A stretch of 64,000 nucleotides of DNA from Daphnia carinata. Lineage: Eukaryota > Arthropoda > Branchiopoda > Diplostraca > Daphniidae. Where the stretch lies: positions 4,030,001 to 4,094,000 of the forward strand of contig NC_081340.1 of the NCBI RefSeq assembly GCF_022539665.2, in the 5' to 3' direction. The translations under genes and the position numbers were made by a program. Shown one piece after another: positions 42,101-54,100 of this stretch; positions within the stretch are counted from its first letter, which is position 1, and the number at the start of each line of letters is the position of its first letter. The notes beneath the pieces are model-generated. The model ran no database searches and was not told the DNA's origin. It worked only from the letters and a program-made list of their open reading frames with translations.

Positions 42101-45100
42101 TCCGGCCAATGCGCCCCTCTATTTTTGCTATTATTTCCTTGTTTTCCCAAACCTTTCTTCTATTTTTCCCTTTAAAGAATATAGACGCAGCAGTGTGCAC
42201 TATATCGTCATTCTCTCTCGCCCCGTTTGGCCGTCCGTCCGTCCGTCCGTCCGCCCCCCTCTCACACATCAAGAAACTTGCGTTGGCCATCTTTTTCATT
42301 CCCCCCCCCCCCCCCCCCCCTGCCCCAGTCTTGGCTTTCATTCTGTAGTCCGTTTCCTTATCTCAGATATCAACGAGTTTCCCCGTTTTATTTATTTATT
42401 TTTTTTTTCGGATGTTTTCTTATATTCCGTTTTCATCGTTAGATGTTGGCTCGCGGACGGCCGTTGGGGGAGGGGTGGAGGTTGTCTAAGGGCCAAAAAT
42501 TCCAGTGGCACTATAGTCTCTAGTTCTATATAAGACGTAATAGATCACGAGGGGGAGAGAAAGAGAGAGAGAGAGAGAGAGGAAGTAGTAGGGGAGAGAC
42601 AAGGGAACGAAGCGGAAAAGAAAGAGAGAAAAAATCAGGGAGCTCATGGGTGAGGGACTTTCGTGAGCTCGGAAGCGATGCCCCCATAAATAAATAGAAG
42701 CGAGTAAAAAAAAAAAAAAAAAAAAAAAAGAAAACGGGACGAGGAAGGAAAAGAAAGATCATCTCAAACCGAGAATTTTATACGCGTTGGAGATTCGCTT
42801 TTATGGTGAAAGAGGGAGGGCGAAAAAAAAATAAAATAAAATAAAGAAAAAGAAGAAGAGCTAGTTCAGCTCGTTGAATTGCATTTTTCCTTCACCCCCC
42901 CCCCCCACTCCCCCTACACAACTTATTTCGTCTTAGTTTCCCATAGGGAGAGCTATATCTTAGATATATTCCTCGGTACTCTACATCTCTAGAATATGTA
43001 CATGTACATCTTTATGTAGTCTGTGTACTCTCTTTTTTTATTTTTTTATTTTTTTTTTCTTTCTAGACGATAAAAGAAAATGCAACGCTTTTTTTTTCAG
43101 AGGCAGGGAAGGGGGGGGGGGTTAAATTAAGGGGGGATCCCTCCGCAAGGGTTGGAAGAGAAGAGAAGAGTCTCTGGAGTCTGTGACGCTTGATATTTTT
43201 ATTTTGCTTTAGTCTGGAAGCTTTAATAATGAATTTATCGGTGAGTTGATTCCCCCCGATGGGTCGGATTTGAACGGACAAGCGTGCGCGCACGAAAGAA
43301 AAAAAAAAAAAAAAAAAAAGCTGACCTCTCTTTGGATGAATAAATAAAACAATGCGACTTATTGGACGGGGGGATCGTTACTCTCCACTCGCGAGACATC
43401 TGGACGGATGATAACGAGGGGCATTGCCGGGGTAGGATATCTCCATTCATGTTAGGTTTGACGATTGAAGTCGGGAGGGGGAAAAACAACAAAAAAACTG
43501 AAGTTTTTAGGGAGAGAGTCTATCAATGTTGAGCAGTGCGTCGGATGTGGAATTTCACATGTTGAATTAGTTGGTAACAAGCAAACACAATCAAAAGCAA
43601 GGGATAGTCACTGGGGCAATTGGGGACAGGTCCATCAGTTTCCGGTTTTCTTTCAGATTGAATCAGATCCAATGATTTTTGGATGTCTGAAAAGAAATTA
43701 TCTGATTCTTTCAATAAAAAATAGGGGGCATCATTTGGTTTGATTTACATGTTGTTTCTTCTTCTCGCTTTTTTTTTTTTTATGATGCTATAAGAAATTG
43801 AGATTCGGAAAAGAGTTCCACATATTAAATGCGCAGACACATTGTGTAAATATAGACCGGTAGGGTTTTTGTTCATCTCTTATTTTAAAGAGAAGCTGTC
43901 TTTGTGTGTGAGTGTGTGTGTGTGTCTATATAGCCATCGACAACATGAGAAATGTAAGATCTCGTAAGGATCTCGTATATTCATAAGCTGGGGCGCAATA
44001 AAGAACCCGCCCTTAGGAAACGCATTTTAGCTCGAAAAAAAAAAAAATAAATAAATAAAAACGTTTTATTTATTTATATATATATATATTTTTTTTTTAT
44101 TCAATAGAAGGAAAAGAAGCAAAAGAATGTCGAGGCTATATTTTCATTTGATTAATATTTTGTGTTGGGGATAGTAGGACTTTTGCTTACGATACCCGAC
44201 AAACCCGTTTCGTTTTTTTTTTTTTTTTTTAGAGACAAGGAAAAGAAAAAAAAAAAATATGTGATGAGCGCATCTCTTCCTTTTTTTTTTTTTCCTCCTG
44301 CCAGCATCAAACCGCCCCCATTTGATGGCCGTTTTCATTTCGATGGCAATCAGCAGGGCAAAAAAAAAAAAAATATGATGGCGAAAGTCTATAAAAGAAC
44401 ATCGTGTTTATCTTTTTCCTTGTATTATTCGAGCGTCACTAGCGTCTCGTCTTGCGATAAAATGGAGCCAAACGACTGATCTGGTTTCACCTTAGTAGAA
44501 AAAAAAAAAAAGAAAGAAAATAATCTGACGTACATCCACGTCTTGTCGTGGATTCAACATCGTGGAGGTGGGGGGGGGGGGGGGAAAGGAAGAAGATTGG
44601 CCCATTGTGTCGGGCAGTTTCGGTTTACAATAGTCTTTTTGCTGTTTCAGATGGCTGTTGTGATGCAGGGAAAGCTGTAGAACATCATCTACAATTCGCT
44701 CAAATGACGATCTCTCTCTCTCTTTCTTTTTTTGTGTGTGTATTAAGAGAGTGCAGAGTAATCAATCCCATCTTGCGTTTAGAAAGTCGAGAAAGATTGG
44801 GAACTTCCTGTACGACGAGCTTCTTGTATTTCACGTGCAACCTGTTTCCTCCCGTTAGGCCGTTTTCTTACGGGTCTTCTTTCACGTCCAATTTTTGTTG
44901 GACAAAAACAAATGAATCGTTTTTCTTTTCTTTTCTAATAATCAAATCATTATTAGCGCACTGCAAAAAGCGTCATTTAATTGACGTAATATATCGTCTG
45001 CTTTTTTTTTTTTTTTTATTATTATTTATATTTTGGCACTCTCCTAATCATCAATCGAAGGGGGTAGGAAACAAGTCAAAACAGGAGCACCAATACATCA

Positions 45101-48100
45101 CCGTGACCAATATGTCTGGATCTTTTTTTTTTTTTTTGGGGCCGAGCCTTATGTATCTCCCCACCAGCATTTGTATCTGATAGCCCCCCCCCCCCCCCCC
45201 CGTGAAGCCCCAAAATGATGGATAGGCCAATGGGTCCTCTATAAAAAAAAAGACAAAAGAATGAAGGGGGGGGATGTCTCACTGAAGATCACGTCAAATG
45301 CGTGTGTGTGTGTGTGTGTCTATAAAGGAAGAAGAAGAAAAAAAAATGCCTTGCTCCAGCATTTCGCCTCGTGTGACAGGATCCCATTGTGTCGGTGCTC
45401 TGCGTTAGCATAAAATAAAAAGGAGAGAAGCACAACGACATGACAGTGACTGGATGAGCTATGTTTCATTATTGCTCGTCTGCGTCCCTCATTTACTATG
45501 GATGTCTTGCCAGAGCGCCCCGCTTTTCTCGAACGCTGAGGTACGAACGCGAGTCCAAGAGGAGGAAATGTCGGGGGGGGGGGAGGGAGGGTGGAAAGAG
45601 ACAGAGATCGGCTTTCAGGCTCTTCCCGTTTTTGCGTTAGCGGGGATGGAGAATGAGATTACACATTAGTTTCCTATATACGTTAGGCCTTTGCTGGTTA
45701 TAGATCTTTTTATTATTTTTTTTATGTAATAACAACCCCTAGCGTTTGGCTCTCCCCCCCCCCCTCTTTTTTTTTTTGTTCATGAAGGAGGTGGACTCTG
45801 TCGTTTCGATTGCTCTTTGAATGGGCAATGCACAACCCCCTTTTTGTACGACGTCTTGGTTTCTATCTTCAAAACGCAATTACGTGCAGCTGGTTAATGT
45901 TATTGCATTTCTTTTTTTTTTTTTTTTTTTTTTTTTTTGAGATGTGAATGGCCGCTCTTCGATTCTTTCCTTATCGAAATTCCATTCTCTCTATTTGACC
46001 ACCAATTTTTATTGATTTATTTTTTGTTTTTTTTTTTCCTTTTCATTTTGAAAAGATGATTTCGATTCTTGAGAGGATGTGTGTGTGTGTGTGTGTGTGT
46101 GATGAAGCACAGGGGGTAAGTGCGCACACATTCCGTCGCCGGACAGTCGGCATTAGAAACGTTTTGAAGCGCCTCGAGCGGAAGGCGCGTATGTTTTTAT
46201 ACGCGTCGTAAAAATTTCCTTATTTTTTTTTTTTTTTTTTTTTTATTATTGTTATTAAAAAAAAAAAAAAAAAAAAAAAAAACCTATTGGATTAGACGGT
46301 TGGGACGTGAAGGGCCACAGTGATAGCTAGCCCTTGTATGCGTACACAGACAAGGGGGCACATAAAACTTTCGTTTCATTCACAATCAAAATCCGTCGCG
46401 CTTGTTTATTTTAAACGATGGCTGCCCAAAAATGGTTGAAATCTCGCTAAAAACAGCAGCCTTATTTTTTTTTTAAAGAAATATTTTTCATTGCTCCAGG
46501 GCCGCTCGATGTTGACGTTCTATTGTTGTGCAACGTTCAGAATGTCGGACGAATTATGCAATCAGCAACAGACAAAAAAACTTGAGTTTCATTGTAGGAT
46601 CTATACCAGTTGATTTGTCAATCATTTGATTGTTGTTGCGGTTGTCTCTTGTGTCTCTCGTCAAGTCGGGCAATCACGCTCAAGTAACGTCACGCGCGTC
46701 CCGATGTTTTGTTATATGTCTCTCGTTTTTTTTTTTTTTTTTTCTGTGTGCTGTATACAAGCGACCAATTATCTATAGCCAACGGGGCTTTATTTCTTTG
46801 AATCACGGCTCCCGCCAAGCTTTAAAGGCACGCGGCTGTGTAGCTCACGCACCATAAAACACGACCGGGAAAAAAAAAAAAAGAAAGAAAGAATTGGGCG
46901 CGCGCACCTAATGACGATCTCTACTCGAGAATATATATATATATATTTTGAAATTTATAATATGGGCAAAGGTATTTTTCCCTTTTCCTATTTTTTTTTT
47001 TTTTTTTTTTGTGATATTCTTTATTATAACCCCGTTTTTGGATCTGACATTTGTCGGGGATCCACTAGAATATGCAGAACTCGAAACTGAAAATGAATAC
47101 ATTCTTATAAATTTAACGAAGACAAAAAAAAAAAAAAAAAAAAAAAAAAGGAGAAGGGGGAAAAAGAAAAAATAATCAAATGACTAACGACGAATTTCTG
47201 TGTGTGTGAGCCGAGAAGGATGGAAGCCACACACGGCCCATTCTTCTCAGGCGCGGGGTTCTCATTTTCATAGTAATATTATGCATAAATAATCATGCGA
47301 GAAAATTATTTTTCATTTTCCCCTTTTTTTTTTTTTTTTTTTTTCCTTCCTATCCGATTCTCGGGTGGATTTATGCCCTCGCAACAATAACAACAAAGTG
47401 ATTTGTGTTTTGTTTTGTCTGCTGGCTCTATCGGCGTGTGTATCGTATCGGTCACGCTCAATTATACGCCGTGCTCTGGCGCAGGTAGATGCATTTCCCT
47501 AATGGTGCTCATTTCACATCCGTGGGCTAATATAACAATAGGAACAACAACGAAGAATATGTTTTATTTTTTGTTGTGTTTTGTTTTTCTTCTGCTTTGA
47601 CTAGCACGTAAATAACACAAAGGAAATTAATAAGAAAAAAAAAAAAAAAAAGAAAATGATTCGGCAGCAAAAAGGGCGCATAGCTTGCATGGCTAATAAT
47701 AATCAGCTGCGGCGACTTTGGAATCCATTATAGACCCAAACGAGGTGAGAGACAAACGAGGGAAGCTTCGTTGCCCGATATAACACGAGTCACAGTTACA
47801 CGCTCAATCAGACAATCAGCGAAAAAAAAAAAAACAGCAGGGAATGAGAAACAAAAACGAGCAAGAAACCGCTACGTCGTTATTCACTAACCGAAAATGT
47901 CGTGTCTTTTTTTTTTGTTTAAAAAAAAAAAAAGAAAAAAATGGGGTTGACTAACATTTGATTCTCATGACCTGCTGGGCCGTTTCTCGGAAAATAATGA
48001 AACCAAAAAGAAAAAAAAAAAAAAAAAAAATGATGTGCTTTACGTGTATAGAGAGTCTAACGAAATCATCTTTGCCATCTAGTGTGTTTGCCTTAATGGA

Positions 48101-51100
48101 AACGCTTGAAGCAAAAATGGAAGACCCATCAGCCCTCAACTACGAGGTCGTTATGTTCACACGTTGGGCTTGCGATAACACGCCGAGTTTCCATGAAATT
48201 TTCCCGCTCCTTGTTATTTCTTTTCTTTTTTTTTTTTTTTTTTTTCTTTTCTTTTCTTCCGTTGCGTATATACGATACGCAAGCTGATAATTCACGACGT
48301 ATTCAAAAAGACACGAGGCCAAACAGGAAGTAGGCTGTGTGCGCGCACCCTCTACACATTTTTTTTTTCTTTGAAATTTTTTGACGGTAGCTTTTCGTGA
48401 ACACTTTTCGTGTATTATAAACGGGACACGGTCGAGTTGAAGAGGTTAAGGAGATAGGGCGCAAGATCGACCTGCTTTGGCTTTCCAATGCATTCAAGCA
48501 TATTTATATAAGAAGTCAACCGCCCTTCCCCTAAAAAAAAAAATAAGAAAGGGAAATAACATCAACAGGAACGAGGTGGAGGACGGATGAAAAGGGAAAA
48601 CATATTTTGTGTGGATCTGTCAACTGCACACACATAAGGACGTGATACTGAAATGGGACATTTTTTTTCTTTATATTCTTACTCAAAATGGGAGAGGGGG
48701 GGGGGTTGCCGGAAGAAAAGAAGAGGCCAAAGGCGCACTGTCTTTGACAGCAATAAGTATCCAACAGACATTTCATCGGGGGCTGCCCCAGCGCGGCCAA
48801 AAAAAAAAAAAAGAGATCGTCATCGTTTTTCGTCTATTCAATGCGCGACTGCTGTTGCTATTTACTTGTCGTGATGTGGGTGTGCAGTGTAACGGAGGGG
48901 GGGGGGGATAGAACGGGCCGCTGTGAGTTGCGGTAAGATGAATGAAGAAGCGAGAAAGCAGTTTCTCTCTCTATTTTTAAGAAGAAGAGGAAAGAGAATG
49001 CGCGTTGCGTGGAGACGTGTTTGTCTCGGTGTTGGTGTTGAGGTATTAGCGCTTCATCCATCACGCCGACACTGTTCTCTACAAGGCCGGACGTGGATTT
49101 ATACAAGTTCAGTCCAAATGAAAGTCGTTACAAAAATAAAAATAAAAATAAGGAGAACAGGTTGCCTTTTCATTATTCATCATTTTCATTTCGTGTCAAC
49201 TTCCCTTTTTTTTTTTTTTTTTACATATATATTTTGAGTGGGGAATGGATGGAATGAAAAGCAAAAATGTTGCTGTCAAGTCTTTGCTGAGATAATCCCG
49301 TATTTCGAAAAAGGAAAAAAAAAAAAAAAAACTAAATCTGATTCAATCCGCATTTAATATGATGGGATATTTTTTTTCCACGTGTAAATTGGTGCTGCGC
49401 TCTGATGGGTACCTCAGTCGGACAGATCTATTTCATATCCGTCTCCCTTGGGGAGCCATTATATACGTATAGCAGTGAGCGATCCGTAAAGCCCCGTCAT
49501 TACGATGCTACGTAAGAAGGCTAACAGCCTCTCTCCTCTCTTTCTAAAAAAAAAAAACAAAACAAAAAAAAACAAACTGATGGGTTATGCCATACTATTT
49601 ATTGATGTTTATATATCGTCTCGAATTTCCTCCCCTTGCTTTTTTTAGGGGGTTTGTTTTTTTTTTCCTCTTGAATGAAAGTTCGGGATTGGACAAAAAA
49701 AAAAAAAAAAAGAGCGAGCTGTAACGGCCTGCTGGCTATATTCTCTGTATAAGATCGAACGTAAACAACGCCAATGAAGAAAGGCATTGTTGCGTTCTTT
49801 TTTTTTTTTTTTCATTGCCAGTAGAATATAAAGCCAATTTAGTAAATGATGTGTATGCTACTTTTTTTTTTTTTTTTTTGCTTTACAAAATCCAATGATG
49901 ATGATGATGATGATGATGCTACACAGAGGAGTGCCCTCTTGAGCGCAAAGTAAAAAAAAAGAAAAGAAATGAAAGGGGGCGTTTGATTTCTGCTATCATC
50001 GCTTATATATTCGTCAAAGAAAAAGAAAAAAACAAACTTTAGTTTTGTATATCCTTTCATTGTTTGATGGCTCACTTCATCTCGAGCAGCATCGCCTTTT
50101 GGATCGATAGGCTCAATCCCTCCTCGGAACGTTGCGTGAGTCACGGCCCTGCTGCAACACGGTGAGAGTTGCTCTCTCCTCAGCCTAGAAGAAAAGGGAG
50201 GGGGGTGGGTTACAAACTAAAGAGAAAAGGACGGGTTGTTTGACGTCCGCCAAGCCAATTGACAAATGTGTCAGGTAGAGAGAGAGAGAGAGAGAGATGC
50301 CGACAGGGAGAAATGGATGGATCCGATGGGCATCATTGTGCCATCATTATCATGACATGCCATCAGATTTTAGGCCTTCAAATAATCATGTTTCTAGAGG
50401 TATACGATTCTATAAGGGCGATGTTGATTGATGGATGATTCTCTTTTTCGTTGCTGATGATGTTCTGTCATCGGCCAGGGTCACCTTGACGACCGATGTA
50501 ACAATCCACTTTTGAACCACTGTGCATTTTGGAGAAATGCAATCGATGAAAAGGTGTACACACCTCGAAATTTCGCTTTGAGATTGGATTCTATTATTGA
50601 AAAAGGGAAACCCTAGGTCCGCGCAGTCCCCCTTTTGTTGATTGAATAAGAAATACATGTTTGCTTGATGCTTTTGCCTGATGAATTGGGGCCTCTGTCA
50701 ATGAAAAAAAAAAAAAAAAAGGTCTGACAAATAGTCGGTGGGGTCATCTACTCGGGACGCATTTCTTCAAGCAGTGCGCACGGACAAACACAAATCATCG
50801 ATTACTCAATGCGCTTTTCAACAAGTTATAGGCCCCGTTCTTCTTTACCCTCGTATAAGCATTGCTCCTTCTTTTATGTACGGAGAGAAGACCATCGTTC
50901 AATGTTAACATCAAGAGGCAAAAAGGTTGAACAAGAGTGGGATGACCGTCAGATTGCCGGCTATGTACGTTATTAGATTTAACAGTTACAGTATTCGTTT
51001 CTTATAAAAAGAAAAGAAAAAAAGAAAAGGATTTTCCTTTTTGAAACTGCTTGAAAATTGAAACTCTTTCGTATTTAGTTGAAAGCTTTTCTACGTTCAT

Positions 51101-54100
51101 TTTGAAAATGCATCGTTGACTGAGCTGGATTGATCCCTTTCAAAATAGCCTTTAGTCTGCTGTTTAGTATCTTTTTTTTTTTTTTTTTATAAAACGAGAG
51201 CCAATCTGCGTGATTGAAACCCTTTTTTTTTTTCATTTTTTTGCTCTTATCCTGTTGTCGGTGAAGAGTCGAAGAGACCGTCATCTTTCGTGATGAAGAC
51301 AGATAGTCGAGCGCTTTTTTCGTACCACCGAAGCGGCAAATCCCCTAATTATTTGTATGTTTTGGGCGTGTTTTTTTTTTTTTTTTTGTTTTTTCCTTTC
51401 AAAGTGGGGGGATGACCGCCGCATTTTCTTAGACTCGTCTGTGTGTCTCTATCTTTGTATCTGTGTGTGCGTAGGTCCGAACACGTTCTAATTACAAGTA
51501 CGTGTCTTATACACAACAGATGTTCCTGATCCACCTGGTCGGCCGCTAATTATGGGCTTCACGTCTCGATCGGTCAACCTTTCTTGGGCGCCCAGTCTCA
51601 GTTCACACGGCAGTCCCATCAGCCATTACATCATCCATACCAGGTAATAAATTTTTTTTTTATTTTTTGTGTGTGTGTGTGTGTCTGTTGTGTGTGTTGA
51701 ACGTTTATGCGAGCCGTTCCATTACTTGTATTCCGTGGCACCTTGTAATCGTCAATGCTCTTTTAAAACATGCGCAGACATTCACCTGCGGCTATCTGTA
51801 CATAACACGTCCCCCTTTTTTTTTTTATTGGATGGTGGGATGAATCTGAGCGCGAACCGAACAAATTCTCTAAGCAAATCTGAAAAAAAAAAAATTAAAT
51901 CCTTAGTTTTTTTTGTTTTTTTTTTCTTCGAAATTTATCGAATAGCAGCCGCACATCTTGTCAATCGGGCAATTTATGACCGTTTGCCCTCCCCTTCGTG
52001 TTTTTTTTTTTTATTTGATTTAAATACCATGTATACGTCAAGTGATTGAAACGTTTCCAACATCAAGCCGGACGAAGGAGGATGAGCAAAGATAGGGAGG
52101 AAGGAATAAAATACACGATTTTTCGTTTTTTTTTTTTTTTTTTTTTTTTAAGAGAGAGAAAGATGAAGGTAGACACAGAGACCAGGTCGGGGGGGGGAAT
52201 ATTTGTTAAGATGCGGTTGTCAGTTTTGATTATAAGCCTTATAAGTTCCGCTCGATCCATCTCCATTCAAATGCAGATTTCTTCTTTTTCTTTTTCTTTT
52301 TCTTTTTCTTTTTTCTTGGTTCTAACATAACCCCCATCCTCCCGCACATATTCTGAGCGTTTTCTTTAGACTCTTTACACATGCGAAGAAAAGCGACAAG
52401 AGAATAACGGCTTCATTTGTTCACTTGAACGGTTACTGGATTTTTCTTTCCTTCCCCTTTTTTTCTTTAGTCCTATTCAGTTCCGTCAGTTTCACTCAAC
52501 GGCAACCATGCGTTGAAAAAACATGTCAATTTGAGTGGAATTCAATGATTCTATTGGACCGCGTCGAGCGGATGTGCTAATCGTTTGAAACTTCATTGTT
52601 TAATTCTTTTTTTATTTTTTATTTTACAGGGTTGGTGAAGAAGGTGAATGGGATGTTGAGAACGCGCTGGTCACATTGACGAATGCGACCAGCTCGCAAG
52701 TCATTGGATTGTTGCCTTACACCGTCTACAGTTTTCGAGTTGTCGCTATTAACGCTCTGGGGCCGAGCACCCCCAGCCGAGAATCTTATTACATGGTCAC
52801 CCTACGAGAAGGTATACAGCAATAAACCAATTCTAAAAGACGAGTAGGAATGTAATAATGAGTTCCACGTCAAGCACGGCGAATGCGCCCGAGCCTTCGT
52901 GGAGTAGACGTTTGCGTCCTAATAATGTTAGCGATTCCAATATGGTTTGATGGCTTCAGGCCGACCTGGTAGGCTAGCAAAGAAAAACGTTACATTGGGA
53001 ATGTCAACATTTGAAATTCTAGCGACGACGTGTAATTTCGTTCGATGAGAAAGAAAAGAAACGTCATCCAGCAGAAGAGATGAAATTAATCAAGACGACA
53101 AAAAAAAAAAAAAAAGGAGACGTTTGTAATGATATTTTCAAAAAATGAAATTTATGACTTGCCGTGGTGCGTTCTCTTCCAAAAAGGCAAATTAAATGTT
53201 GTCCCGAGATGGTTTTAAAGTCCGTCAACAACTTTGTGGGCTTGTTAAACAAGACAGCAAGACCTTTTTTGGGAGGGGAGTTTGCGTTTTTTTTCGGAGG
53301 GACTTCAGTGTGATTTATTATTCACTGGGGCTTTCAATATTGTTGACGACGCGAAAGGAATGTTTGCGCTCCAGCTGCTATGAAAATGTACATGTTTTAC
53401 ACACAGACTAGAGCTCTCTTTCGGCGCTTATACCCGAACAAGTGCTAACGAAAGTGATCAATCGTCTTGTTGCCTTTGATTTTCTCTTTCTCATTTTTTT
53501 TTTTTTAAATGATTTTTTTGTGGGGTGATTTGTTTAAATGTAGTTCCCGATGGCAAACCCCTAGTAACGTCGGCACACAACTCTAGCTCGACGTCGATCT
53601 ATCTCAACTGGAAGCCGCCGCCGAAATCCAGCATACATGGAGAGTTCCTCGGATACCGATTAGCTTACAAGCAACGCGACGATCCCAGCTCCGAATCGGT
53701 TCAAGAAATCTTCCTTAGAGATCCCAGCATTGAAGTATGCAGCGATTAATTTTGATTTAACTTGATGTATTTTAAATGCTTATTATTATTTTTTGGGGGG
53801 CTTTGGGTTTGTCACCATATTTAGAGTCACGCCATACAAGGTTTGCAGACATTCACGCAGTACATGATTTCACTCCAAGTTTTCAATCCGGAAGGACTGG
53901 GTCCGAGTTCGACAGTAATCGTCATGACCGACGAAGGAGGTAATCTACTTTACTTAGTGGTCACGCCCGCTTTCAAAATTTATTAGACCGTGTGTGCCGT
54001 CATCATCAATCAATCATCCGTCAGACGGGAAGAAAACCGGTTGGAGAAGCGCCGCTAGATGGCTGCACGAAACGACAGCTTTGGGAAGAGTTGCCTGGCA

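Larger units (their letters stand above)
37612..51519 (+). other. Intron 2 (13.9 kb), repeat-rich
   Basis: Runs from GTAAGA to ACACAACAG between the Ig exon and the first FN3 exon, phase 1. Homopolymers are as dense as in intron 1, including T30 at 39148-39177, C20 at 42301-42320, G18 at 40923-40940 and an adjacent T22/A26 pair near 46.2 kb. No extra FN3 or Ig exon was recognised. A 250-nt stretch at about 43,495-43,745 is free of homopolymers and stands out, but its function is unknown. Confidence 0.8.

Noticed and set aside
44548-45180. 210-codon open frame in intron 2
   Set aside because: Crosses several homopolymers and a CT repeat; no motif and no splice support.
22590-46282. Poly-A runs as tails of processed pseudogenes
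   Set aside because: No gene-like sequence precedes them and poly-T and poly-A are equally common, so slippage tracts are simpler.
46990-47175. Stretch reading [17 protein letters not shown] that looked exon-like
   Set aside because: No acceptor or donor in phase, and it runs straight into a Lys-coding poly-A tract.
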